A stretch of DNA of 60,002 bases. It comes from Lentinus brumalis. Lineage: Eukaryota > Basidiomycota > Agaricomycetes > Polyporales > Polyporaceae. Where the stretch lies: positions 1 to 60,002 of the forward strand of contig MARA01000082.1 in NCBI GenBank assembly GCA_001792895.1, given 5' to 3'. The translations under genes and the position numbers were made by a program. Position 1 is the stretch's first letter. Each line of letters opens with the position of its first letter. Below are positions 32,890-43,933 of this stretch, in pieces. The notes beneath the pieces were generated by a model. That model was not told where the DNA came from. It saw only the letters and a list, made by a program, of their open reading frames with translations, and ran no database searches.

Positions 32890-33400
32890 CTTTCCACAGC
32901 GGCGTCAGCCTTGGGGACACGGTCGGCACCGGCAACCCGACGACTGGCGGGAAGATGTTCCGCACTGTCCTCGATGGTGGCATCCCGGCCTCGGTACTCG
33001 CGGTATGCACCTCACGTCCTCGTGACATGACGAGCGCTCACTTCTTCCAGGGCCACTACCACGACACGTACAGATTGGGTGTCTCGAACATCCTGACGTC
33101 GCTCGAGCACGGTCTCCGCACGATCGACTCCATCGGCGGGCTTGGCATGTGCTCGTACTCTCCCGGAGCAACGGGTAACGTTGCTACCGAGGATGTCCTC
33201 TGTACGCGACGCCTGGAGACCTGAACGCGATCTTGGAGGTCGCGACGTGGGTTTCGAAGGTGCTGAACCGCACGACCTCGAGCGGCGTGTGATGCTTGAG
33301 GCGCGGCGGGCGAGGGAGCAGCTTGAGCGGGAGAGGGAGAGGTCTGGGGGTCGGCGGAGAACATCTCTGCAAAGTTGTGAAGGCAAGTACGACGTCACCG
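32890..33400 (+). pseudogene. HMG-CoA lyase remnant, C-terminal half
   Basis: Plus-strand homology starts at VSLGDTVGTGNPTTGG (family ISLGDTIGVG) and continues through GIPASVLA. A 47-bp GT-AG intron follows, then HYHDTYRLGVSNILTSLEHG with the catalytic HxHDT motif, then TIDSIGGLGMCSYSPGATGNVATED with the family Cys. GDLNAILEVATWVSKVLNRT and LEARRAREQLERERE close the protein. This copy begins almost where the minus-strand copy at 28860-29580 breaks off, and the N-terminal half is absent upstream. A two-base insertion near 33285 breaks the tail, so this copy is dead as well. Confidence 0.8.
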
Positions 33401-35261
33401 TGTATCGTGCGTCTGAGTACTGAGCTCTACATTGCTTTACAGGATGAGGTGCTGACGCGTCCCACACGTCTCACTTTGTCGATTGTCATATGCCATGACT
33501 ATGCGCGCAGCTTATCTAGTGCGAGTTCGGGTCGGCGAGTCAAGCGAGTCGCAATCAAACCATGCCGGTATTCCTTTCCGTACTCGAATGCGTTCCTACT
33601 CGATTGGTATCAGTTTCGTATCATTCCGGGCTCGAATTTCGTCGCCCCTTCCTCTGGGGCTTTTGATCCGGTGAACGACGTGAATTCGTCAGTGCAGGAG
33701 CACAGCAACACCGACGGCTGGTCACCCTCGGAGCGATGGTACGTACGCTTTGTCGTACGCGTGAGGTGGCCATATAACCCAGTTGACTCGCCAGCTCTCT
33801 GGCTCCTCCCGGAGTCTGTCTGCCACACTTTGCGGGGGAAAACATGCGTCGTTCCAGAATGCTGCGACGAGGAGCTCCAGCTTCGACTATGTGCAAGCTT
33901 CTAGGAAGGTGCTGTGGCACCACGGAGGAGCCGCATAGAGTTGCACGTTCATCGCCGGTGCCTGTGTGACGCCTCATCAGCCTTCGCCGACATTCTGTCG
34001 CTTTCCGACCTCTCTGCGGACACCGGACGGATGCCTCACGGAGACAGGCGACGTGTGTGGGAGCAGCTGCTCCCTTCGTGCTATCTCGCCACACCCAGCT
34101 TTCACTCTGGACGACACATATCGTTGCCTCTCGAGGCAGGAAGCAAGTACTAGATGGTCGCGGTGGCACGCACGTCTATTTCGCTCCGAGCTCCTCGCAC
34201 AGGTATCGTTCGCGGTCCACGGTCCGGCCTGGTCCGGCCTGCATGGCGGGTCTCCCTCATGTCTCCCACGACGAACCTTTGGCACCCCCATCAACCTGCA
34301 GGAGTTCGCGTGCGTATCGGGCTGGCGATGTACCGAAGGCAGATGCGCAATGGCCGTGTCGGACGTGATGTCGATCACGAAGCTCCAACGAAGTCCAGGA
34401 GTGGATGCTGTCGAGTATCGTGGTCCTTCCCAGCATGAAGCCCTGTGGCTCTGCTTCGCGTGCAGCACGGAGCGCAAGCAGTTCAGATACGGCGCGCTGC
34501 ACGAAAGTGCTAGAGACCGAGATCAAAGAGGCGAGAGCAAAGGTGAGTGATGTACATACTATGTCTGTCGCGCGACGTTGACTCATTCAATTGTCCACAG
34601 GTCGAACCTTTGTCAGACCTGACCGCGATACAGAGCAGGCTGTAGTTCGTTCGTTCTTGGTTTCCTATCGGGGAACGCACGTCTCAGAGTAGCGCCGATT
34701 CGATCAGGCTCGGACATACTGCTTCTCTCGTACAACCGTTAGCGTGTTGAGGTTCACTGTACAGGAGGAGGAACGCAGTGCAGTCGTTGATATCGGGCCA
34801 AGTGGGTCCGTCACCAGTCACCGGCCAGACAATGTAGTTGTTCAACGATCAACTCTCGATTCGCTATCATCGCTGTGCGATGAATATGCCTCGACCTGTT
34901 TTACGTACAAATACCGACACGTCGGGCTGGTTCATTGGGTGGTTCATATTTGCGGAGGTCGGCGGAGTGTGCCGCCCTCGTGCCGCCACCGGAGCGCTCT
35001 AGCAGTTGACCTTCAGTCGACTGCCGCATCAAGTTTCTCACCCTCTCATCCATCTCGTCCATCGTTTTTCGGACTACAGCTCACGTCTCAGGCACACCTT
35101 TGCTACGATAGTGAAGGTAAATCGTGCTGTTGGCACCGGGCTCTACCCCGTGACTCACAGACGTTACACCCGGTAGCTTCCCTGTCCCTGTGAAGCTCAT
35201 AGGTGGCGCGCTGTCTCGCTGACACGAAGCACGTTTGCGGAGACACTCGCGATTGCCCCGT
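33401..35261. other. Spacer with a duplicated segment and no supported gene
   Basis: 33483-33674 repeats, in opposite orientation, the segment at 28437-28742. The rest has open frames on both strands up to 194 codons with no conserved motif. The promoter of the kinase-like gene starting at 35262 must be at the right end. Confidence 0.4.
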
Positions 35262-36091
35262 ATGAGCACTGTCCTCGAATTCCCCGATATCTTCCCAGGC
35301 TGGATCCCCAAGCAAAGCAGCCGTCACACTGCTCCTGAACTCGTTCTTCTTCAGTCCGACTGGACACGCCGCGAGCTTGCCGGTCCCGGACCCATCACCG
35401 CAAATATACTGCAATTTGTCTTGGAGATTGACAGCGATACGTACCTGTTCAAGATGCACCTCTCTGGAGCCGCTGGGAACATTCCTGAGAGCGTCTTCTG
35501 CACAGTCGCATGGGGAGAGACCGCTATCGGTTACCTTCGCAAAGAGGAGGAGTTTTATCAACGCGAACTCGAACCGGTGCTCGGTGTGGCGGTCCCGTCG
35601 GTGTTCGGCGCATTCCATGGGCTGCTCGAAGGCGATTTTGCGCGTGTCTTCATATTCCAAGACTGCGGAGTGCCCTGCAAGGGTCTTGGGGGTCTGACAG
35701 AGAAGCAGAGGTGCGTACGAGCTCCTAGTAATTCCGCTGCATGGCATACAGTTGCTGATCTTTGTGTCATGCTAGGCTTCAGTTGTTCGATGCGGTCTTA
35801 TCTATACACGAGTGCGGCGTTGAACATGGACACCTCCTGGCGGCCATGAATATATTCCTCAATGAAGACGGCTCCGCTCTCAAAGTGATCGACTTCAGGA
35901 AGGCTCGTAAGCATGTCTGCAAGTACAAGCCACTTTCCGCCTCACCTCTCGAAGGAGAGTGGTCCCTTACCTCCCCCGAGGATACCGGGTGCGACGAGAT
36001 GAACGAGCTACGCGCCTGGTTACTTATGCTCCCCGAACGTATGTGGTCGATCGGTACTTTGCACGCCAACTCTCTGATCAGCCGTGTATAG
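35262..36091 (+). CDS. Fungal kinase-like protein, probable pseudokinase
   Basis: Two exons (35262-35710 and about 35775-36091) join in phase. Family features run in order: LEIDSDTYLFKMHL (the Lys may be the ATP-strand lysine), GYLRKEEEFYQREL, VPSVFGAFHG, LQLFDAVLSIHECGVEHG, and the catalytic-loop and metal-binding region (HGHLLAAMNIFLNEDG, then VIDFRKARKH). In active relatives the loop reads HGDL; here the catalytic Asp is His, and the DFG-like motif is DFR. That argues against phosphotransfer. No frameshift is seen. It stands alone, 3' of the HMG-CoA lyase remnant, matching the truncated kinase-like copy on the other strand at 27498-28340. Confidence 0.7.
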
Positions 36092-37039
36092 CACCGGCAA
36101 AGAAAACCAGTGCAGAATTGAAGGTCTCCGAAGACCCTCTCGCGTCTTCTGTCCAGTAGTCTTGCCTGTTCATGTCGGCGCGCTCCGTGCTCCGACCGGT
36201 TGTCCCCTGCTTCAAGCTTCGTCCCCATATGCCTCTCGCGGCCTGCTTGATCTCCCCCGGACGGCTCCGACAATGCGGTGGTTGTCCGATGATCTATCTT
36301 TTGCACCTTGCTCAGTCGTCTGTAAGCCACTGAACCCAGCTCCGAGAGTACGGGTTAGTTCTGGATGCTAGGCGTACGGAGCGCGCCATAGCCGTTATGC
36401 GTAGATGCCCTTGCTGAACGGATGTACTTACTATCTTATCGAACATGGTGATCGTGAATCTCAAGCTTGCATGCCGGGCGGACGAAGAGGGATGACCGCA
36501 GGTGATACAAGATAATTCCAGAGGATAGAAGTACATGCCAAATACTTACAGAAGTAACTAGTGTCCGAAGCTCTATGAGTACCCACCACCCGCTCCCAAC
36601 AACGACCGAGTCCATCACGACTCGGACCCATTCAGCCTTGACACGCTGCCAGTCGTAAGAAGCGGCTGCCTCACTCAGGCCCAAGCCCAGGAATTGGTCC
36701 AGCAGCCCGAGCACGCGTCTGCAACGAGGGCTGGGCTTGGGCTGCCTTTGTGCTTCCAGTGGGCCTGTGTGACTGGTCCCTCCGGTCAGCGGAGGTGGGA
36801 GGAGTCGGAGTGGTGCTCCCGCAGCCTGGAGAGATGCCAAGGGTTTGCTCGACCTCCTCAATTGGAGCACCGATTATCGCGTCCCTGATGGCACGGTTTG
36901 TGATACTCTACACGGTGGTTGAGATCAGTCAGTATCTCGGAGAAACTATGGTAAGAACCACCTACAAGACCAGTGGTGATACGAGGCTTCCTCTCCGACA
37001 TGCTTGATCTGCAGGTAGTGCTTGAAAATGGGACTATTT
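36092..37039. other. Spacer, no supported gene
   Basis: A minus-strand frame of 144 codons (36870-36436) and smaller plus-strand frames occur without recognisable motifs or a clear splice pattern. I see no repeats. Confidence 0.35.
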
Positions 37040-37270
37040 AATGTCCACAAGCCGAGAGACGAACGTCTTGGTAGTCCTCGCCCAACTTGTAGTTAGAGTA
37101 CTCCACAACGTGCTCGTTGTAGAAGTAGACCTCGTCCGGAAGCTTGCGTGCTTGATAGTGGTAGATCTCCATATGCAAGGAGTCTATGAGCCTCTTGTAC
37201 GCCTGGCCTTTAACTTCCTTCTTGCCCTCGGCATTTGGCTGACAGTAACCGGAGCACGCTCATCTTCGGT
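37040..37270 (-). CDS. Possible terminal exon of an unrecognised gene
   Basis: After a CTGTCAG acceptor near 37271, an open stretch reads KKEVKGQAYKRLIDSL, then EIYHYQARKLPDEVYFYNEH, and stops at 37040. Its balanced composition, with many Tyr, Lys and Glu, differs from the Ser/Arg/Pro-rich noise frames around it, which suggests real coding sequence. I could not follow upstream exons with confidence. It may be a fragment. Confidence 0.3.
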
Positions 37271-37447
37271 AGGGCGTTCGGTCCAGGCTATATGGGCGAA
37301 GAAGGGTCAGCAGCACGGCGTCTATGGATCATGTTGAATAAGTAACGCAGTACGTAAGGAACGCCGATGTTCCAAACAGCCACTGCCACGTTCACATATA
37401 CCTGCACCGCTGACCGTTGTCTTTGCAGTTTCTCGTCTACTATCACT

Positions 37448-37782
37448 ATGGAGAGCAGAAACCCCGCACTATGGGAAAACGGGCAATATCTCGAAGAATG
37501 GGATCCCGCCAACGGGAACAAGTTCTCCGATGCAGCGCGGAAGGCCCAAGCAGCGGTATGTCTGTCGACGTTCATACTTTTACAACAGCTGATTGTTTCA
37601 ACAGAAGCTTCAGAGGCTTATCAGGAATCGTCCGCCTCGGAACAGGAGACTAGACAATCGATTTCACAAAAACGCCGCCAAAATAGGCCGGGCGTTTTTG
37701 CGAAGTCGCGCGACGCGCCGTGCAGCCTCGACGCGTGCACCGTTCTGCTTCGTTCGTGGCACGTAGATACGGCCATGTCGTA
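37448..37782 (+). CDS. Possible small two-exon gene, basic C-terminus
   Basis: ATG 37448 starts MESRNPALWENGQYLEEWD. A GTATGT..CAACAG intron of about 49 bp follows, after which the frame reads KLQRLIRNRPPRNRRLDNRF and continues Arg-rich to a stop at 37782. The splice signals are good and the product would be a short, strongly basic protein of about 90 residues. No family is recognised; it could be chance. Confidence 0.25.
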
Positions 37783-39159
37783 GGTACCCAATGCAACTTG
37801 TTTCAGCGCAAACGGACGCGATGAACGACGTCCGTAGCGGATGCGCGTGGGCCGCGTGAGACGCCCGCCCGCCCGCCTGTGGCGGGCGAGGGCGGGCCAG
37901 CGCCTCTCCCGCCCGCCGGCGCATCATCTCTATGACTTCCGCCCGCCTTCCGTCCTCCTCCCGGGCCTGGATCCCTCCCCCGCCTATACTCCCTCCCGCC
38001 CAGCGTCTCTGACCCACCTCCGAGCACTCCCGACCGTCGAGCGCGCTCGATGTCCCATCAACGCCCCGCCCAGCCCTCCTCGACCATCCCGCCGGCAACC
38101 TGCGCGACTATCCCGATCGTACCGCCGGCAGCACACCTTTCCCCGCATCGTCCCCGCATACGTCATCCCACGCAGCCCCAGAAGGTACGCCTCCCGAGGT
38201 TCTGATACGCTGACGTCCTGGGAGATACGAAGCGGAGCGGTCAGTGTCTCGAATGGGCTGCGAAGCGACATGCGGCAGAAATGCCTCTGGGTTTGTCATT
38301 GCGGGCTTGTGGCTGCGTGGAGAACCGCTGAGGTAAGTCGGAAGCCTGTACCATGCGTAGACGGCGACGTACTCACTGCGACGCACGCTCGGCAGTCGGC
38401 GAATAGCAAGACGTCGTGCTGAAGGTGCTGGGGAAAGTCCGCACGTCATGGATCGGGACGGAACGATGAGAATGTACGTACCGGTCAACCTGCACGGCCA
38501 GCCGGCCGCTTCGACCAAAGCAAGCCGGGACGTCAGTATCCAGGGGAGACGGAACGCGTGCTCAGCTCACCGGCGCATCCTCGGGCTTCGTATGTCGGAG
38601 GCTGGAGCTGGAGGGAGACGGTCCACGAGAGGCGGTAGGGAGCCAGCAACGAAGCGGGATGTGCGAAGTGGGAGAGATGGGGGACGGAGGTGGGGAGAGG
38701 TGCGCCTACATGACACGCGCAGCACGTACGACCACCGTACCAGTCGAGTGAGGGTGAGCGGTGGCCAGGGCGACGTGAATGGGCGGGCGTCATGCCGGGG
38801 AACACGCAGACAACGGCAGAGGAGGGCGCGCCGATGTGCGACCGCGAGCGGGAGAAGCCCAGCGTGGAGACCATGCGTGCGCGCCATCTATAGGGGCTTG
38901 AGGAGGGTGAACGAAGGCAGTGGAGCGTTGTCGTGGACGTTCGCGGCTGTCCTGAGGTCGTCGAGAACCACAACCAGCTGGCGTTGAACACTGCTGTCGT
39001 ATATACAGTTCTTGAAGTCAAACCAGAGGTGGCAGGAAAACAGTCACAGATTGACGAGAGCGAACAAGAGAACATCAGCATAACAGCGCGAAGTAGCAGT
39101 TCATGTGTATGTATGTCAAGCAGAGCAGCGCGTATCTACCCCATCATTGCGCAGGACCG
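37783..39159. other. GC-rich region, no supported gene
   Basis: Very GC-rich sequence with many overlapping Arg/Ser/Pro frames on both strands, including 193 codons plus and 182 codons minus. No intron pattern or conserved motif supports any of them. Confidence 0.35.
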
Positions 39160-39660
39160 CTCCCACTGTCACCTGCAATGCGACCGTGAGTCAAGGAACG
39201 AATACACGACGGTAATCCAACTTACCTTCGTTGGACGAACCACGCTGACCGTGCCAGCTCATGCAACGCGCCTGGATATTCTCCATCCAAGCACGCACGT
39301 CTCGCTCATCCGTCTTCCCAGTCTGACCTGCAACAGTACAACGTCAGGAAGCGCAAACCAACCCACATAACCAGACTTGCCTTGGCTCGCACTGTGCTGG
39401 CAGGTCTGGTATCTAACGGCGACCCTCTCCATCCATCCACAGACGGCTTGCGATCGTCGTTTAGGAACCCAGCCTCTCACATCCAACGATTACTCACCTT
39501 TGAAATCCTCATCTACGTCCTTGCCACCGCGATCTGCCTTTCCAGCTGACACGCCCGTCATCGCCTCGTTGCGCTTGTCGATACGGCCGCCTTGGTCTCC
39601 TTGAGTGAGCATTTGCGAGGCTGGCGTGGAGCTAAAGAGGCGAAGTGGTGGTTCAGGGAG
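39160..39660 (-). CDS. Possible small multi-exon gene
   Basis: A minus-strand start at about 39615 reads MLTQGDQGGRIDKRNEAM and runs to a GTGAGT donor after DVDEDFKG. Two further open blocks with plausible splice sites follow (DVRGWVPKRR, then KTDERDVRAWMENIQARC). The pieces look more like protein than their surroundings, but exon borders are uncertain and no family is recognised. The first exon lies right beside the 173-bp minisatellite. Confidence 0.3.
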
Positions 39661-39719
39661 AGACTACGGGTGTTGTCGCTGGAAAGACCCCGCTCCCGCC
39701 TTCAGGGAGCGAGTAGCGC

Positions 39720-40905
39720 CTTGCGCGTCCTCACGCCACGAATGCACCCCAACAGCACGAACACGGGCAGCGAGACGCGTCCGAAGACGCGTCTCGCTGC
39801 TCTCTCCCTCCCGCTGTCTGCCCTGCGGTGCCATACCGCGAAGACCACGACGAGACGCGTCCGATGACGCGTCTCGTCGCTCTTCAGACCCGCGCGCTCG
39901 CCCGGTCCGCCGACAGCACGAACACGGTCTCCCTCCCGCTGTCTGCCCTGGGGGGCCACACCTCGAAGACCACGACGAGACGCGTCCAATGACGCGTCTC
40001 GTCGGTCCTCGGACCCGCCTTCAGACCCGCGCGCTCGCCCGGTGCGCCAACAGCACGAACACGGGCAGCGAGACGCCTCCGAAGACGCGTCTCGCTGCTC
40101 TCTCCCTCCCGCTGTCTGCCCTGCGGTGCCATACCGCGAAGACCACGACGAGACGCGTCCAATGACGCGTCTCGTCGGTCCTCGGACCCGCCTTCAGACC
40201 CGCGCGCTCGCCCGGTGCGCCAACAGCACGAACACGGGCAGCGAGACGCCTCCGAAGACGCGTCTCGCTGCTCTCTCCCTCCCGCTGTCTGCCCTGCGGT
40301 GCCATACCGCGAAGACCACGACGAGACGCGTCCAATGACGCGTCTCGTCGGTCCTCGGACCCGCCTTCAGACCCGCGCGCTCGCCCGGTGCGCCAACAGC
40401 ACGAACACGGGCAGCGAGACGCCTCCGAAGACGCGTCTCGCTGCTCTCTCCCTCCCGCTGTCTGCCCTGCGGTGCCATACCGCGAAGACCACGACGAGAC
40501 GCGTCCAATGACGCGTCTCGTCGCTCCTCGGACCCGCCTTCAGACCCGCGCGCTCGCCCGGTGCGCCAACAGCACGAACACGGGCAGCGAGACGCCTCTG
40601 AAGACGCGTCTCGCTGCTCTCTCCCTCCCGCTGTCTGCCCTGCGGTGCCATACCGCGAAGACCACGACGAGACGCGTCCAATGACGCGTCTCGTCGCTCT
40701 TCGGACCCGCCTTCAGACCCGCGCGCTCGCCCGGTGCGCCAACAGCACGAACACGGGCAGCGAGACGCCTCCGAAGACGCGTCTCGCTGCTCTCTCCCTC
40801 CCGCTGTCTGCCCTGGGGGCCACACCTCGAAGACCACGACGAGACGCGTCCAATGACGCGTCTCGTCGGTCCTCGGACCCGCCTTCAGACCCGCGCGCTC
40901 GCCTT
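39720..40905. repeat. 173-bp minisatellite with two hairpins per unit
   Basis: About seven head-to-tail copies at a strict 173-bp period in the central copies, with a shorter, variant first unit. Each unit contains two strong inverted repeats. In the first copy these are a perfect 15-bp stem around CGAA (39767-39800) and a perfect 14-bp stem around CGAT (39848-39879). Both stems contain GACGCGTC, itself self-complementary. Later copies have a GAGACGCCTC mismatch in the first stem. Open frames of about 100 codons recur on both strands every 173 bp and are artefacts. The right edge cuts into the Ser-rich gene at about 40905. Confidence 0.95.
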
Positions 40906-42589
40906 ATACCGTGCTCGTCGTCCCATTCGCTATAGATCGAGTCCGTGTCACTCCCCACGACGAAGGTCGACGGGTCGTTCTTTGCCGAACCCGATATTCG
41001 TTTCGTCAGACTTTGAGGTGTTGACGCGTGCGACGACGGCGAGCTTGAGGACGCGGAAGCTTCCTCCTGGATAGTCTCGTACACCGAGGACCGGGACATG
41101 CGCGCCTGATCAATGCGACGACGGTGGCCAGTTCCTCGTGCCCTAGCGCGCGAACGAGCTCTCGCGAGACCGCTCGTGGGATTGGTGGCATTTGTGAGCA
41201 GTGTGCCGAGATGTCCAAGGTCAATGCTGGACTGTGAGCCGCCCGAGACTGATGACCCATCGGAAGCCGAGAGCGGAGGGGTGTCCGTGCCAGAGGAGGA
41301 AGATGTGCAAGTACTGGATCGCGAGCGTCCCGCGGGCGAAGGTCGGGAAAAGATAGAGTGCTCACGCACTAGCACAAAATTAGCATGGGATTGAATGACC
41401 AAGGGGAAGACTCACAAGAAGCAAGTAGATCTTCTCCTTGTGCCATGAGCGCACCCTCCTCCAAGCTCTGACGCTCGAGCAAACCCTGGCGCGCCTTGAT
41501 CATGCGCTCGCTACCAAATTGCATGGAAGACGTCGACGCAATCGACGGTTGTGCCAGGAGACGAGGTTCCTTGGGCGAGTCCTTGAGGGGCGGCTCCGCA
41601 TCGAACTGCAGGACGCGCCCCGGGTGTGCGGCGTGCCTGTTCCTCTCCATGCGCACACACGGCGATGCTTCGACGAGGGAGCTGATGGAACGCCTACGAA
41701 CATGGCCGCCCCCGAGCATCTGTGGGTTGAACACATCAGCGTCGCTTCATTAGGCTGGAACATTGGACACGTACAGTGATCATGGTATCATCCTCCTTGA
41801 CTGGGCTGTGGACCTCATGTCGCTCATCATAGACACAGGTCGGAACTGGCGTCTAGACATGTTCCGTCCGTACTGAGCGTACGAGGGATCAGGCCAAAGA
41901 CAGACTCTGATGATACGGACGTTCTCTTGCCAGTCTTGTCAAAGATCGAGTCGTCCACAACCGAAGTATACCTGCCAGTGTTGTCCATGATCGAGTCCCA
42001 TGACGTGCGGTTGACTTCCTCAGGCTCGCTATAGCTGCTCTCGGGCGACCGGAGATCGCGCTGAGCGGAGCACCATGCGCGTTGTCGAACATCTTGTCGC
42101 CCAAACCCGGCCGGGCCATGGGTCGCTCCGAGTAGTCGCTCATGATCGAGTCCACAGAGAAGTCGCGGTTATGCCGCGGCATGGCGGACCGTCCACCTCC
42201 AGCACCGTGCATCGCGTACGACAGCGCGAGAGAGCTTGCGCTGGTGTTTGAATCGTTGCGGCGGTGGGCATGAGCGCCGAAGCTGCGGTTGTACAAACTG
42301 ACCGGTGGTGCATTGGACGCGACAGACATCGCAGAGGGTCCACGGCGGTGTCCACGACGGTAGGGGTGCATCTGGAAGTAGAAGCTCGAAGCGTCGCTGT
42401 CCACACGCTTACGCGGTTTGTTGCGATTGATGAACGAGAAGGTGTCCTCGACCGACATGGACATGGACATTGACATGTCGTCCATCGAGGGGGGCGGCTG
42501 GGGCCATCCTGGTAGCCAAAGGGATCCTCGGCACCAGAGTCGACGGTTGCACCGTATGAGGAGACCGAGGCGATGCTGAACACCGACAT
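40906..42589 (-). pseudogene. Conserved Ser-rich basidiomycete protein, 3'-truncated and frameshifted
   Basis: I recognise a conserved mushroom protein of unknown function, starting MSVFSIASVSSYG at 42589. Blocks in order: DDMSMSMSMSVEDTFSF, RVDSDASSFYF, RRNDSNTSASS, YAMHGAGGGRSA, VDSIMSDYSERP, GRYTSVVDDSIFDKTG, then after introns MLGGGHVRRRS, PSIASTSSMQFG, SSTCTSSSSGTDTPPLS and SIYSEWDDEHG. Four single-base losses break the frame, at G or C runs near 42489-42494, 42050, 41900 and 41815. After EWDDEHG the sequence runs straight into the 173-bp minisatellite, and the expected downstream part is missing. Conservation between the frameshifts is high, so the indels may be assembly errors while the truncation is probably real. 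Confidence 0.7.
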
Positions 42590-42796
42590 GCGGCGGTGAG
42601 GCGGAACACAGCGTCCTTTGGAGGGTAGAACGCGGGGCGGTTGGGACCGATTTCGTCTTGTGTCGTAACTTCTCTCGGTTCCAATCATCGCATACTCACC
42701 ATACACCCACCTCACTTCCCGCCGCGCTCAGTAAACTCGCACATAACCCAGCAGACAGGCCAAGTAGTGGAGATGTACATAATCCTACGTTTCCCT

Positions 42797-43560
42797 TCAG
42801 AACTGTGGCAGCGTCCCCAGATCCTCCAAAGGCACCGGGGCGTGCAGGTCTGCCGGGTCCTCCCACTCCATATGCCGCATGACCACGAAGTCCGAGAGCT
42901 CGATGCCGTAACGTTTGCGAAGCTGCCGTTTCACCCTAGCCATCATCAGCCATGCGTCCATTACAAGTAAGCTGGATGTCTTACTCCTTCTGTCGGCGGT
43001 ACGACATCTTCCTGTCCATCGGACGATTGAGCTGCACATGCGTCAGCAATGTCTCGAGCAGACAGCTTCATACTCACAGGGTTGTACTCCAGCACCTTAT
43101 TAGCATATCGTCCTTGTCGCGGTCGCAGTGCGCCCGGAAGCGTGTCGTGCGGACGAAACTTCATGGCTACCATCACCTATACAGAATTACTCCAACGTCC
43201 AGGCCCTTAAATCCCCCCACTCACCTCCACAAATTCGCCGTAGGTGAACCTTATCCTGTCCGTGTTATTGCTCGCAAAGATCGAGGACGCGATCTGCGTA
43301 CGAGTGGTCAGTTCCGCGTCGTTGCAATTGACATATCGCACGACTCACCCACCACTGCGCCCCGTGACGTTGCAGGACCAGTAGCCCATTCTCGATGTCG
43401 ACCTTGCAGGGGCGAGGCGGGCGCACAGACGTGTCGGTACGAGTAACAGCGATTTCCCGTGCGCGCGACGGCCGCCCAGCGGCCTGGTGTCCGAGAAACT
43501 CGGAAAGCCAAAGTCGCGTGGAGTGGCTGTGCTACGTGCCTTAGGCACCATCTCGCGTGG
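42797..43560 (-). CDS. Small multi-exon protein, possibly HicA-like fold
   Basis: Exons joined by short introns read DIENGLLVLQRHGAQW, then IASSIFASNNTDRIRFTYGEFVE, then VMVAMKFRPHDTLPG, then NRPMDRKMSYRRQ, then VKRQLRKRYGIELSDFVV, and end DLGTLPQF at 42797. The pattern FxxFVxxMxxxxFxP followed by a late basic RRLxxxYG helix resembles a widespread basidiomycete protein type that I associate with HicA-like RNA-binding folds. That is an inference by pattern only. The 5' end is uncertain. It lies downstream of the Cys-rich gene on the same strand. Confidence 0.4.
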
Positions 43561-43933
43561 TGTGGCTGTGCCTCACCTCTGCTGCTACCCTGGCACTCCG
43601 GTGCTATCGCAAAGCCATTAATGTACGACATTTATTCATCGCCCCACGTACGCTTTCCCCTTCGGACGTTTCGGCACGCTTCGGGCTGGCGTTCTCGCAG
43701 GGCCCCACTCTTTACTACCTGTATTCTGCTCAACCACCGTATATTCACGCTCCGTTGACATAGTGCGTATTCCCCGGTGCCGCGCGCGCCCTCTTGCCGC
43801 AGTCCTTGTATTGTTCACGCATCCATTGCGACCTCAAACCTGAACCCAGAGCCACGCCGCCGAGCTATGCGCGTGTCAGTACGCGTCCCCGAGAATCCGG
43901 TGTCAGTACTTACATTCTCTGTTCATGAGCCAG

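Noticed and set aside
39592..40935. Recurring 98-104 codon frames on both strands
   Set aside because: They repeat every 173 bp on both strands and simply reflect the minisatellite.
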